From Rotaria sp. Silwood1 (Eukaryota; Rotifera; Eurotatoria; Philodinida; Philodinidae), in NCBI GenBank assembly GCA_905250075.1, contig CAJNOP010000009.1, forward strand, positions 4,227,093 through 4,291,092: a stretch of 64,000 nucleotides of DNA, given 5' to 3'. The position numbers were made by a program, and so were the translations under genes. Of the stretch, positions 50,185 through 62,700 are shown one piece after another (within the stretch, counting starts at the first letter, position 1; each line of letters opens with the position of its first letter). The notes below the pieces were generated by a model. It made no database searches, was not told the DNA's origin, and was given only the letters and a program-made list of their open reading frames with translations.

Positions 50185-50890
50185 TATTTTTCATATTAAT
50201 TACTAAATGTTCAACATATTCGCTATAATTATTTATAGAAATTTCCATGCTGTCTAACACTGTGTTAAATGGTTTTTCAAATTCTTCTGAAATATTTTCA
50301 GCTATGTTGAAAATTGTACGAATTAATGATTTTTCATTTGTTTAATCAGTTAAATTAGGCCTGATATAATACTTTTGTCAAAAATCGAATAATGCGAGGT
50401 CTAACGATAAGAGTGGATGCGGCATGACGTTGATATTTTTTTTGGTATTAAATAATTAATAACATCTGAATACGTATGAGGTCAAACATGATTATGAAAT
50501 AATTTTATATCTTTTGGACCTGATGTGCATACTTTATTGACAAAAAGCTTGAGGCACCTTTTAATATAATAGTTGTGATCTATAGTCTTGTCTTTATCCA
50601 CAGCATGTATAATAGCAGGACAATTTGATTTAAAGAACATAGAAAACAAAGTTTATGATTCAAATCTACTTCCACTAACAATAGTTGTTGATGATTAACC
50701 TCCACTAATCCAGGTAGAGTTAATTGAGTTTTAACTTATTCTTGCTTTTGTTCATCATTGAGTTGATGATACATCCAACGTTATGTAACTTGTCTCATGT
50801 TTAGACAATCATAGATAATTCATTCTATTGTATTAAGAGAAAAAAAATCTAAGCTCAAATGTCATCATCAGTTGAGTGTAGGTTATTGTT
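50185..50890 (-). pseudogene. Degraded mariner-type transposase, relic 2
   Basis: The minus strand reads, in order and across frames, WMYHQLNDEQKQE (about 50785-50745), FFKSNCPAIIHAVDKDKTID then HNYYIKRCLKLFVNK (about 50640-50530), FHNHVRPHTYSDVINYL (about 50500-50450), VMPHPLLSLDLALFDF (about 50430-50385) and LDSMEISINNYSEYVEHL (about 50260-50210). These follow mariner transposase order, including the second catalytic motif (normally HDNARPH) and the third (YSPDLAP.DF). The second Asp appears replaced by Asn, and there are stops and frameshifts, so it is inactive. Related to the relic at 28790. Confidence 0.7.
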
Positions 50891-51576
50891 GATAGTCTGT
50901 CGTATGAGATCAATATTGACATCTGCCAGCTAGGAAACCAGACAAGCAGATTGAGGTCATCATTGACGTCTTCTCTTGTTTTATGAAAATGGTTTGTTCA
51001 CTTTGTATTTGTGAGATATGATAAAGTTTTAAACCTCAATATTATTGTATGTTCTTCATGAGTTATCTTTGCATATTATAACAAAATAATCCATATTTTG
51101 ATATAATATCGATTGAATTACATCTGAAAGAATATCAGAATTAAGTTCAAAAAAAAAAGATTTATTGTATATATATTATAGCCAAGAGATTCTACTATAT
51201 GTTCATATAACAAATTGTTTGATGTTAGCTGGTTTATATAATTGTCAATAATGCTATTAGAAATTTGCGGTCAAACCTAAGTAATTTTCATTTAACAGTG
51301 TTCAAAAAGTGATGAAATTAAAAATAACGATGATGAATGAGTTTTACAAATAAATAACTTTGTTGCGAAGATTTTTAGATTATTCGCTCATTTTCGACGT
51401 AAGAACTATGTATGATCTTTACAAAACAGTTTCGTTCATGATTCAATTCACTGGTATACTTTTGTTGTAATTTATGCATATCTTGAAATTAAATAATGTA
51501 AACAAAAACATTTTTTTTTAAGTAATTTAGAAATGGATATTAATTTTTCCATGACAACGATTTATTCTACACTTTA
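50891..51576. other. Intergenic, nothing recognised
   Basis: Between the mariner relic and the 185-aa gene. No supportable feature. Confidence 0.35.
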
Positions 51577-52134
51577 ATGTCATATATTGAAGTACAACAT
51601 GATGAACATATCGGATGGTTTTGTAATAATGATCTTATTCTTGTTTGTGATCGAGAAACATTCAATAATGAAAATAATAGTCCATTTATGGATGATAATA
51701 AACTTCAATCAATATATTCATCGTTTATAACGCGAAAATGCCGTCGTCATATACCAAAACTTGATTTTAATGATGAAAAATTATTTCCTTCTAGATCACA
51801 TAAAACTACCCGTACAACAACAACAATAACAAATATAACTTCAAGTGAAATAAATCTTGATGAAGAGCTTATTTCAGAATTAAATTCTATGTTAGATTGT
51901 CGTGAATATGTTAGTAAACAAAATCATTTTTTTGATCGAAAACAATTTCAACAAGCTCAAGCAGCACAAGCCGATCAAGAAAAAAAATTAGAAGAATTTA
52001 AAAAACGTCAACAAGAACAAAGTAAAATTGAAAGACAACAACGAAGACGACAACATCCATTATATGTTAGTCGATTTGATGAAAAACGTTATGTACCATC
52101 AATAAGAAAAAAATTATATAAATTTGATAATTAA
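51577..52134 (+). CDS. Unknown protein, 185 aa, single exon
   Basis: The uninterrupted ATG-to-TAA frame has exon-like codon use (CAA, GAA and AAA rich) in contrast to the flanks. I do not recognise the family. Residues 1-30 are mixed and hydrophobic (GWFCNNDLILVC), 50-90 are basic and Thr-rich, 93-107 acidic (EINLDEELISELNSML), and 118-160 a strongly charged Gln/Lys/Glu helix likely to be a coiled coil (QQAQAAQADQEKKLEEFKKR). It ends with a basic tail RFDEKRYVPSIRKKLYKF. No signal peptide or membrane segment. It could be a small cytoplasmic, ciliary or cytoskeletal protein; that is speculation. Confidence 0.6.
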   Translation: MSYIEVQHDEHIGWFCNNDLILVCDRETFNNENNSPFMDDNKLQSIYSSFITRKCRRHIPKLDFNDEKLFPSRSHKTTRTTTTITNITSSEINLDEELISELNSMLDCREYVSKQNHFFDRKQFQQAQAAQADQEKKLEEFKKRQQEQSKIERQQRRRQHPLYVSRFDEKRYVPSIRKKLYKFDN

Positions 52135-52592
52135 AATTTTTTTTTTAATGAAATTTCTCATACTTATCAATTTCAAACGAACAAATCTTTAAAAAAAGAG
52201 TTTAATTTGTTTCATAAGTATACTAAATTTAAGATTAAGAAAGTCTCTAAAAAAATATTCCAATTATGTAATCTCACATCTTGATTACAACCATAAGTTG
52301 ATGCAAAAAAAACACTGAAAATCTTACAGTCAATAAATAAACTGCTATCCTATGTGACTCGGAAGAATAGAGAGAAGTGTAAAAAAATGCTTGAATTTCA
52401 TCATCCTACGTTTGTATTGACAGAAAAAAAAGAAATCGATTAAACTGTGGTGAAAAAGAACCCTCATCAATTGATACTGATTGAAACATTCTATTTTTAC
52501 CAAATTCAGAATATAAGAAAAGATGTTAATAACATACCAGGTGTCTTAGTGCTTTTATTTTTTATCCAAGTGACGTACATATTCATCTAATA
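52135..52592. other. Intergenic, nothing recognised
   Basis: 3' flank of the 185-aa gene. AT-rich, ending at a TA (52591-52592) that precedes the Tc1-like terminal repeat. Confidence 0.35.
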
Positions 52593-53850
52593 CAGTCCTG
52601 AACAAAAGGAACCGCTCCCCTGAAGTGATTCGAATTTTATTGATATTGAGCTGATTTTTTGTAAACATGTGACTCATGATTACCCTGATCGAAAGCACTG
52701 ACCAGCCCTTGATTGATTGCTGTACAATGGAGTTAAGCCTCGAACATTATCTTCACCCTGTCATGACTATATCTCAGCCACTTTGGCATATTCATTTTCG
52801 CGGAACGTTTCATTCAAAAGTCCATCATCGAAACTATCTCCAATACAAATTTCGTAGATAAATATATTGAAATGATTAAGATATGATTTTCTCAATGAAA
52901 ACTTTTGTCCATCGATTAAGTCTAGATTTTGCTTGTGCATATGTAACTCACGATGATCTTGACCGATTTCCTTGAAAATTTCAGCAAAACGTTCTCATAG
53001 GCTCTTGAATATTTTTTGTGAAAGTTTCATAACTATAACTTTTAATAAAGTCTATATAGAACCACAAAAAGACTCCTTCATAGCATTGCGTGCTAATCGC
53101 TGAAATTTTGATGCCATGCAATGATCTTTGGATACATAAAACTTTATTTCTGGCTTAGAAAATCACCTAAAACCGACTCTGCAACAAGAAAAACAAATAG
53201 AATTAACTTGACTCTAAATATATCCGACTTGTAGTTAGAAAACTAAAATGATTTCTGTTAAACGTTCATGAGTTAAACTAAACATTTTTCTTATTCGAAA
53301 ATTTATTCGAACACATAAGATCAATCAATCATCTTGTTCAATAGATATTCTTTTTATTGTTGATGGTTGTGATTGTACAAAGTATAGAAAGAAACAATAA
53401 AGATCAATGCATTGTATAATCTCCCTCGGATTCAATCAGTGAATTGATACGGTTTGGCATTCTTAACATCAAGTTGGTAGCTAATTCTTTCGGTAACAAT
53501 TTCCATTCTTTTTTGATTGCTTTCACCAACGTCAATAAATTTTTCGGCTTTCTTTGTATAACCTTGGTCTTCAGAAGTGTCCAAAGATTTTCAATCGGAT
53601 TCATATCCGGACTGAGAGAAGACCATGGAAGATTTGCTACATTATGTTGTAGCTTCCAGTCCTTTGACCAACTGGACCGATGGTTGGGGTCATTATCTTC
53701 GAGAAGAAACCATACCCGGTTGCGTCCGAAATGAGCTCGAGCAGTAGGAAGCAGGCAGCTTTGATAAATATTATTGCAAAGAATGGTGCTGTTGAGATTT
53801 GTGCTAAAGCACATGATTTTACCGAAACCCTTTAACGAAAGACAACCCAT
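52593..53850 (-). mobile_element. Truncated Tc1-type transposon
   Basis: A Tc1-like terminus (CAGTCCTGAACAAAAGGAAC, preceded by TA) lies at 52593, and a transposase C-terminal half ends at 53404. The opposite end of the element is missing: the coding frame stops abruptly where telomere-like repeats begin (about 53851). About 800 bp of noncoding sequence between terminus and stop codon is unusually long for Tc1, so the terminus assignment is less certain than the transposase. Confidence 0.55.
53404..53850 (-). pseudogene. Tc1-family DDE transposase, C-terminal 148 residues
   Basis: The frame reads GCLSLKGFGKI, then LLEDNDPNHRSSWSKDW with the second catalytic Asp, then SLSPDMNPIENLW with the catalytic Glu, 34 residues between them (DD34E spacing of Tc1). 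The first catalytic Asp and the N-terminal DNA-binding domain, about 190 residues in typical family members, are absent. The frame continues upstream only as translated telomere-like repeat (His-Pro runs). The retained part has no stops, so loss of the 5' half may be fairly recent. Non-functional as it stands. Confidence 0.85.
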
Positions 53851-54016
53851 AGGGTGTGGGTGTGTGGGTGGGTGTTGGTGGGTGTGGGTGTGCGTGGGGT
53901 GTGGGTGTGGGTGTGGGTGTGGGTGTGGATGTAGATAAATAGAAGAATCATACTCCCACCCACACCACACCTACATCCACACCCACACCCACCCACACCC
54001 ACACCCACACCCACAC
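53851..54016. repeat. Head-to-head (TGTGGG)n / (CCCACA)n telomere-like arrays
   Basis: 53851-53928 is a slightly irregular array of GGGTGT/GGGTGTG units on the plus strand; 53954-54016 is the complementary CCCACA array. They face each other around a ~25-bp unique junction. TGTGGG is, as I recall, the telomere unit of bdelloid rotifers. Both arrays contain a variant GGATGTAG (53927-53934) / CTACATCC (53971-53978) at mirrored places. A transposase is truncated on the left, and a coiled-coil gene lacking its start lies on the right. Confidence 0.85.
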
Positions 54017-54139
54017 TTGTAAGTTATCTTTCTCAGACGGCTATTCTATTTATATGTAATAAGTATCTTGTTGATATTTTTTTTCTTTTTGATCTAGAGA
54101 TCGATTACATTTGAATTGTTTTTTTTTGTTTTTATTTAG
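54017..54139. other. Junction between telomere-like array and coiled-coil exon
   Basis: 123 bp of AT-rich sequence ending in a poly-T and TTTATTTAG acceptor. No first exon or start codon compatible with the following exon is present. Confidence 0.5.
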
Positions 54140-55248
54140 CAAATACGTGAAAAACTAAATTATGCTCATCGTGATGTATATTATCTTCAAGAAAAAAATC
54201 TTATACTTGAAAATCAAAATAATTTTCTTGAAAATGAATTTAAACGACAATTAGATAACATAGTTGAAGAAAAAAATGAACATATTAATCGACTTATACA
54301 TATTATTGATCAAACATATACACGATCAACTCAAATAAATAATCATATTAATGATGAATATTATTCATCAAGTAAATAAATAAAATAAATTTGATTATAT
54401 TCTAAAAGTTAAAATAATAGACATCAAATATTTTATTAGTAGAAAAAAAAAAATATAATGATCATATTATTTTTTTTTTTTTGCTTTTCTATGAAACCTT
54501 TTTACTATTCAACAAAATGGATTCTATATGTAATTGAGAATAAGAATAAGAATAAGTATATTTTATGTATACGTTATAATAATGAAAAATTCAAAGTCTT
54601 ATCTAAATCTAAATTTTAACCAAGGTATGAATTGAAGTATACTTTTACATATCTCATTATACAAAATAAACTAACCTTGTGATTACTATTGATCAAGGTA
54701 ATTTCGATTAATTGGAGAATTTTTCCTACAGTTAAGAAACTTCAAATATAATCAAATTATAACAATAGAAACAAGGCTAATTTGATATCGACTTTTGTTT
54801 TTTTTTTTCGATTAGTAAATTCTTTATTAGAGCTCATCGGATTAATTTCGAACTCGAGATTTTTACTATTGTTTGATTCTGTCATTACATTTCAAAATAT
54901 ATTTTGTAAAATTTTTTTATAATTGTTAAAAACAAAATTTCTCTTTTTTCATTCTATTGTTTATAGTTTTGATTGGAATATCTAAAATATCTATATATTT
55001 GATTTCTTATAGTCAGATATACTAGCAGTAAGATTAAATCTAAAAACCTATTGCAGATTTGAAGTAAATGTTATAATAAACATTAAGATTAATCACAAAA
55101 TAAAAATTCAATTTCTTTTTTACAAAAATTATGCTTCTGCATAAGAACATACATCAATTAGTTAAATTCCCGTATTTAGAATTTTGTTTAAGAATAAAGC
55201 AATGAAATAAAATAGGTTAAATATGAGTCAAAACTGTACAACATTTAT

Positions 55249-55845
55249 TAATGTCCATTATCAGAGTTAAATGGCCGTGGGCATTTTTTGAATAACTTTT
55301 GATAGGAACGAGATAGAAATCTCCAATTTTCACCGTTGGAAAGAACAGATGAAGTCGCATCGAACTATAAAGATTTTTTTAAACTATTTTCCTATAGGTT
55401 TAGTCAAAAGTTTTCAAAGAATTGCTTTTTTCTTCTATGTTAAAAAATTGGCTTTTCTATCAAAATACGACAAAAATTTACATTTTTCGATTATTTTGTT
55501 GAAAAAAAATGAAGTGGTAAATTGTGTTCCGATGGTTTACATATCATACTGGTAGTAGTTAGGAACAGCGTCTTGATATAGTTTTGTAGCTCTTCCTTTG
55601 GCCATTCTAGAGCACTCTTGAAAATCAACAAGTTGATATCATGACCATGAGAAGCATGCTGTTTTTCTTGAAGTTTTATATAAAACCTATAGAAAAGTAG
55701 TTAGAAAAATCTTTCTATATATATAATTCAATGCGTCTTCATCTGCTCTTTCCAACGGTGAAAACCGGAGATCTCTAACTCGTTCCTATCAAAAGTTATT
55801 CAAAAAATGTTCACGTCCATTTAACTCTGAAATGGACATTAGTTA
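55249..55845. mobile_element. ~600-bp foldback element in a coiled-coil gene intron
   Basis: The left arm (55249-55410) pairs with the right arm (55680-55845). Tips are AATGTCCATTATCAGAGTT and AACTCTGAAATGGACATT, and inner landmarks are 'gataggaacgag' / 'ctcgttcctatc' and 'ccgttggaaag' / 'ctttccaacgg'. The loop open frame at 55349-55555 has no recognisable domain. It sits in the 2.2-kb first intron. Confidence 0.75.
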
Positions 55846-57817
55846 CATGTAATAATAATAATGTCGTAGTTGATGGTTTCTTCTATTGTATACTTTTTAT
55901 TGTTGTTTATCGAATAACAAAGAAGATATATCTTTAGTAAAAACTATCGCATATCGAATTTCTCAATTATTATTATAATTAGTTGTACGGATTCGTCTGA
56001 GGTTAAACAATAAGATCGAATGAGACAGTTATTGCTTAAGTTCATTTACTAACGAAAGAAATCCTTCAATGAATTAAACACTAAATATATCCCAACTATA
56101 GTTTTGATAATGGACATAAGAAGAGAAGAAAAAAAAAATTCTCGGTTAGAATTAAAGATCATTATTAAACGGAGAATGTTATATTCTTACGGTAGGCTTG
56201 TAATTCAATATCGTAATTCCCTTTTTCCTGTTAAGTTACTTCTAATTTTAGCAATTCTTTTTTTTTTAAATGTAAATTTATCATTCCTAGAAAAAAATTG
56301 ATATTTGATATCAAGATTATAGTAAAAAATTCTCTATAGAAGATCTTTGCTTCATTCTTATTATCTTCTAATGATACTAAAATACTGATAAATATATGTT
56401 GACTTGTATACTTTTGAGATAAAACATTCACTTTTATTCTCAGATATATTCTAACAAATATAATAATATTAATTTATCATTTCTTAAATATGAGAAAGAC
56501 TATTTTTTGTATTTTGAAACTTTTCATAGAGAATAGAAATAATTAATTAATTCAATTCTATATTTTATTAGAAGCTGAAGAATTATCAAAAAAATTTATG
56601 GAACAAAATATTGAATTACAACATGAAATTGAAACATTTCGTTCTAAACTTGATTATATTGTAACATATATTAATCAAAAATTGGATCAACAAAAAACAA
56701 TAACGACAACATCAACATCATCATCTTTATCTATACATCAATTAGTATTTGAAACTATGCAACAAACAGAAATGAAATTACTTGAATTTAAATTAAAATT
56801 TATTTCACAACAAGAAGAAAATGATCTTTTAAAATATTTAGTATGTATTATAAAAAATTCAAAAACAAAAAAGTAAAATTTAATTTAAATATATTAGATG
56901 GAAAAATCACAAAATATATCAGATATTGAACAAACAAAATTATTTTCTATTATTCAACAACGTTCACTTGAACGTGAAATTGATCTTGTTCGTCAAGAAC
57001 TTGAAATTACAGAGAAAAAAACTATTCAATTTGAACAAACAGTATAATTGCATTCTTTTTTTTTGGATTGATATTTAAAATATTCATAATTTTTTAGTTT
57101 GATAATTCAGATGAAGGAATTAAATTTCATATGGAAAATCTTAAATTAAAATGTGATGTATTACATAAACATATTCTAACATGTAGTCAACGATTAGATG
57201 ATATTAATAAACAAAATCTTATGAAATTAACAAATGAAAATCAAATATTAAAGTATAGACACAAACAAAAAATATTCGAATTTTATTTTTCCTATGATTT
57301 TTTTTTTCGTATAGAATTAGAACTCAACATGAAGAATCAAATATTGATGTATGATGAATAAATTTCTTTTAATAAATTTCTTTATATAAATATATTTTAT
57401 ATTAGAATAAACATATTGAACTTGAATTTGAATTATTACGTTTACGTGAACGTTATAATGAATTAATTGAACATACAAATACACTTAAATCTGAATTAAA
57501 TAATGCACAAAAACAATTACATGAAAAATAAAAAGTAAATATTAACTTATGAATATTATTAATTTTCTTAATACTTAAATATCTCATTATATTTGTATAG
57601 AAACTAAGTAAAAATATATCCTAAAATAGATCGAATAAAACAATCAATTGATGATTAACAACTAGGTATCGGTGGGATCATCTTTTCTTTTTTTGGTCCT
57701 GGTTTCAATTTAAAACTTTTTGTTGTTTCTAGAAACAAAAAACGACTTTTCTTATAATCTGTATGATTTTTTGAATATATATAAAATGAATATTGATGAT
57801 TTTGAGAAATTAACAAT

Positions 57818-58096
57818 TCTAGGTCGAAGATTCCGGTCACCAGATCCTGTAGAAAAGATGCGGGAAAATTCACCGTATCCTGCACGAAAACACTGAAAGT
57901 CGCCGGAACAGGGTGGCAGTATTCCGACCGGAAAAGTTTCGGATTTTTTTCCGGACAACTTCCTGAAGAAAACGCGAGGAATTTGATCGGAAGTCACCGA
58001 AAAAATCCGAAAAGTGTCCAGCCGGAATACTGCCACCCTGTTCCAATAACTTCCAGTGTTTTTCTGCCAGAACCCACTCGTACTTCTCGACCTGGG
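57818..58096. mobile_element. Short non-autonomous element, copy B
   Basis: Reverse-orientation copy of 24524-24812, from TCTAGGTCGAAGATTCC to CGAGAAGTACG-complement with GCCCAGGTCGA. Internal arms 'cagtattccg' and 'cggaatactg' give it a hairpin, with 'ggcagtattccg' facing 'cggaatactgcc'. It lies in the intron between coiled-coil exons 6 and 7. G+C-rich against the background. Confidence 0.75.
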
Positions 58097-59751
58097 CATA
58101 AATAAATAAAAAAGGCCTATCTGTAGATCATTAGTCAGAACAGAATAATAAATATGAAAATAGGTAGTCTAGTTCTGGAACAGAAAACATTACGGGACCA
58201 GTTTTAAGTCCCGGTTCAAAGATTACATTAACAGATTTCTTTTATCAAATTTAAAATAAAAAAAAGTCAAGGTAATCATTTCGATCGGAAATGTTATTGC
58301 TAAAAAGTTCTTATCATAAGTGGTTCCCATATTGTAATAAAAGAAAAAAAAACTCCTGAAAGTGCCGATGGCGCAAGACGCCATCATATTGAATGCCGCC
58401 GACATACGTGAAATCATTCTCACAATTCATTACAATGAATACCGACTTAATATTATTTAATAAACAAAAAATGAAATCATTCCTAAAGCAAAACGTCTCA
58501 AATTTGAGTACCATTAGAACTCTTCAAAAGTGCTCAGTTTCTATTTTCGTCTTTCTAACAATTAAGTAATTGCGCGTTCTTTTTTTTTTTAATCAAAGGT
58601 AAATCAGTTCGTGTTGACATGATTTAATGTCATAAGCTATTAATATAAAAAATATCGACAAGATGTTATATCAAATACTGTTGTTGTTATGTAAAATTGT
58701 TTTTTTTTTTACCTAATTAGTCAATATTGTTTATCATAGTATCATTTATGTTACTCACATTATGGAAATTGTATGTTATTATTCATGTCATAATGAGAAA
58801 ATTTTATCGTATATATATATATATATATAGCCATGATTTATTTTCTGTCAAGAACAAATTATTTTGTTTTTTTTGTTTAAAATTTTATATGTTTTAATTA
58901 ATATATTTATTAATAAATATAGATTGAACCAAATTAAAATGTTGATTTGGAAAAAGAACGACGACGTGCAGATGAATTTGAAAATGATTATAAATCTTTA
59001 AAAATAAAATATGATGATGTATGTGAACGTATTCGTATAGCTACACATCAATTAGAACATGTACAAATTGTACTTGAAGAAACATCACGTCGTTGTGAAC
59101 AATTGGAAAAAGAAAAGGTAAAGAAAAATAATAATAATAATAATAATTTCATTCTCTTACATATCGCGTACATATTATTCTATGATTCGACTAGTTCAGC
59201 TACGGAAAAAATTGGTATTAATACATATGATTTATTATTGCTTCTCCTTTTTTTTCTCTTCATGTTTTTCTATTCACTATTAAATTTCTTAGATAAAATA
59301 TTTCCATAAGCACATTTTTCTGCACTTATTATTTTTTTCTTTTATCTTATATATAAAACTCCTCTAGACTGAGACGATGAATCCAACATAATTATTTATA
59401 TATAGATTAAAATAATTTTTTATTGTCATTTGCTTTTTGTTCTAGTCCGAAATTAATGCTCAATCTGAATATCTTTCACAAAATGTTCTTAATGTAACAT
59501 CAAAATATAAAGATAAAGTAAATATAATTAAAGTTCGTTTGTAAGTCTTTATTTAGAATCCCATGAAAAAAAAAAGAACAAGATTAAAGAAATTTTGATT
59601 ATTATTATTATAGAGAACAAGCAGAACGTGAAAGACGTGAAGTACAACTTCGTAATGAAAAATTTCAAAATGATAGACAACCGTTTGATGTAAAAAAGTT
59701 TGATATGGTTTCATCATGTCAATTTAATTACTTTTTGAATTGTTAAACAAA

Positions 59752-62700
59752 ATGACTGCTGGTTCAATATCTGCTCCGTCAATAACTCCATTACGTGTTG
59801 GATATACACAAAAATTTTCCATTGATATAAATACATTGATTGAAATACGTAGTGATACAAATGATGTTGATATTTATTATACATTAGATGGTTCAGAACC
59901 AGATGCATTTATAACATTAGCAACACGACGTTCGACTATACAATATAAAAAAAAACCATTTTATATACCAAGAGATATAGCTAATACAGGCATCACGGTA
60001 AAGATATTTGGGAAAACAAAAAAATCAGTTTGAAGAATTTTTATTTTTTTTATTAAAATTTATTTAGTGATGGAATTCGAGAAAGTGTTATAGTAACAAA
60101 AATATTTGATGTTAAAATTATTCCATCAGATCATTCATTATCGGATGAATATGAAAATCGATATTTATATGAATTACAACAAGAACGAAAGGTAAAAAAT
60201 TTCAAAATGATAGATAATAAATAAATTCAATAGAAATTTACTTATCTCATGTTTATTGAAATACTGTATAGAATACTTTTTTTTTTATTATGAAATCATA
60301 CCTATTTTTATATGAAATGTACAATGAATTTGAATCAAGTGAAAGAATATTCTTTTTAGTATTTATTTAAGTAATTTGAAAAAGTATATTTTAGAAAAAG
60401 CTGAGTTTTCATTAAAAGAAACTATGAATTCGATTTTTGTAGAAAAACACATCTGAATACATTGAATCTTTCATAAAATATTACGAAAATAAAATAATCT
60501 GTTGGATATACGAGCAAGTTTATGTGTCATTATAGATGATTAATCAAGATGTTAAAGTTTAATTAAATATTCAATTTTTCAATATAAATATATTTTAGTT
60601 TGCAAAAATATTTATCTTTAATTTTATTAAAAAAAAATTGATATTCAAGAATGTCTCGATATTTCAAGAGTTCAATTAGAAGATCACTAATATGTTAGTA
60701 GTAATTTAATGCTTGTCTATCGATATTACTTCATTAAAATGTTTTTTTTTCTATGAAGTTCAAAACTTATCAAAGTCATTGACACATCTTCAATTTTAGT
60801 TTTTAAATTTCGATTTGAAACTTTACATAGAGATAGATGTTAACGAAAATAATTTATTGCAAAATATTTTTCATTTCGCCGATAAGAATATATCTAAAAC
60901 TTTCATTACAAACTATTGTCAGTGATCTCAATCTCTGTGAAATGTGCAAATTCGAGATTTGAAAATAAATATTTCTGAAGAATGTCATAGTCTTATCTAA
61001 AGAACAATTTGTAAACATACAATTAGTAAAGCAATCGAACTTTTTTCTACATATTTAATTCAGTTAAATATTTATTAATTGATTTTATAATTTTACTTCA
61101 ATAGGAATTAATGAGAAAGATGCAAAATGAAAATGAACAAATGCAACAAAAATTATCTGGTATCAAAAAAAAAAAAAAGTAATTTTATTTATTATTAATA
61201 AAATTTCTATATAGAATCAATGCATCGTTCAACAATTGATTCATTAGTACAAGAAAATCCAACTAATTATACATATTCAAATTCTCAAATACAAACAAAT
61301 GTTTTAAGGTTTATCGAAACAAAATTATTTTATTATTTGAGCTTTGTTGTTTCTTTTCTAGATGTGCACATTGTTTTGCACCTAAATCAAATGATTTATA
61401 TACACGATTTTGTACGGAATGTGGTCTACCTTGGCAAAAACTAACTCATAATCCACCGGATAATTATTCAGTAATTCAAAATAATTCTATCGGATATGAT
61501 GACTACCCTTCATTTGAAAAAAAGAAACTACCTAATTCCATTCTGTTGAACAACTCATAGTTATTTACGAAATTATTTTTTCATAAAAGTCATTATACCA
61601 GTTAAGATATATAAGAGCAATGATGAGTAATATGATCTCAAAAATAACCTATATCTGACATATATATATGAGTCTTTCGAAAACAGTAAAAAAACGTTTT
61701 TCTCTTTCAGAATCTTGATAAAGCTATTAATTCTTATAAGAAACCCGAACATATGTTGAATGTGATAGAACTACATATCCGAATCACATTCGATGTTCTG
61801 AAGCCTAAAAACAAAAAGAAAAGTCATATATTTTTCTATTCTCAGGAACCATACTTATAGAACAAGGAAAAAGTTGCATAGTTGGTTGCCTTTGTCCTCG
61901 ACAGTCATATCTTACAACAGCCATCATTGCTATAATACCTGTTAACTAGTAACCCTCCCCCAGAATAAAAGTGCATGCCCTTATACAGTGTCTTGGCACA
62001 TCACTACTTTTTGGATGGTCTTCTATTGGAGATCAATTTTTGGTCAGTTTTTAATTAAAATTATTTAAAAAATTAATATTTAATTAATAACTTTAATTAT
62101 TGTTTTTTAGGTGTTTTTTGCTGAAAAAACTACCATTTTTTGTAAAAACTGTACTAATTATGATAGGAAAGGAAGGATTTCGCAAAAAAAGATTAGAAAA
62201 TCGGTTATATTTCCTTAATTGGGAGGGGCGGGGGGTATATGACTTCTCAGAACTGTAAAATTTGATAGAGTATATCCTTCGACGAATCATGTATTGTTCT
62301 ACATAACAGTATTGATTACTTTACAAATGAATAGTAGTTATCTTATTTTACACGGATAATTTTTCTTTAATTAGACTAATATATGTACAAATTGTAAATC
62401 TACTATTCCATTTAATTCTAACACATGTGTTGTATGTGAAACACCAGTATCCAAAGAACCACAACAGCGACCAACTTCTCAAAATCAGGTTTCAAAAAAA
62501 TTAATCAAACTTTAATGTTCCTCTCTAGACAAGAATTCTATGTCCTCATTGTAAATCAACAAATCCAATACATTTACGAACATGTTATATTTGTGAAAAT
62601 GTATTAATACCAACATCGACATCACCAGTAAACAAAAAAAAAATCTTATTTATTTTTTTTTCCGTATTTATATTTCAATAGGAAAAACGAACTTCAATTT

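Larger units (their letters stand above)
54140..59746 (+). pseudogene. Coiled-coil gene without 5' end, two in-frame TAA
   Basis: Nine exons join in one frame: 54140-54371, 56572-56840, 56898-57041, 57098-57252, 57315-57348, 57406-57534, 58923-59117, 59446-59540 and 59614-59746. The translation, about 461 residues, is almost all coiled coil (QIREKLNYAHRDVYYLQEKN, RSLEREIDLVRQELEITEK, EFELLRLRERYNELIEH, EKERRRADEFENDYKSLK, EQAERERREVQLRNEKF). No initiating exon lies between the telomere-like repeat (ending 54016) and the first acceptor at 54139. TAA codons at 57529-57531 and 58935-58937 interrupt the frame; CAA would restore Gln at each, fitting the context, so C-to-T decay is likely. Introns 1 and 6 host foldback elements. 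If functional it would be a centrosomal or ciliary-type protein, but the family is not recognised. The last exon stops 5 bp before the DZANK1 ATG. Confidence 0.6.

Noticed and set aside
53444-53734. 96-codon plus-strand frame
   Set aside because: Antisense shadow of the Tc1 transposase.
53832-54014. Gly/Val- and His/Pro-rich open frames
   Set aside because: Translations of the TGTGGG-type arrays, not proteins.
57529-58937. Reassigned TAA (Gln) genetic code
   Set aside because: Well-conserved genes in the same window (pyrophosphatase, NOS1AP-like) end at TAA exactly where the family ends, so the standard code holds.
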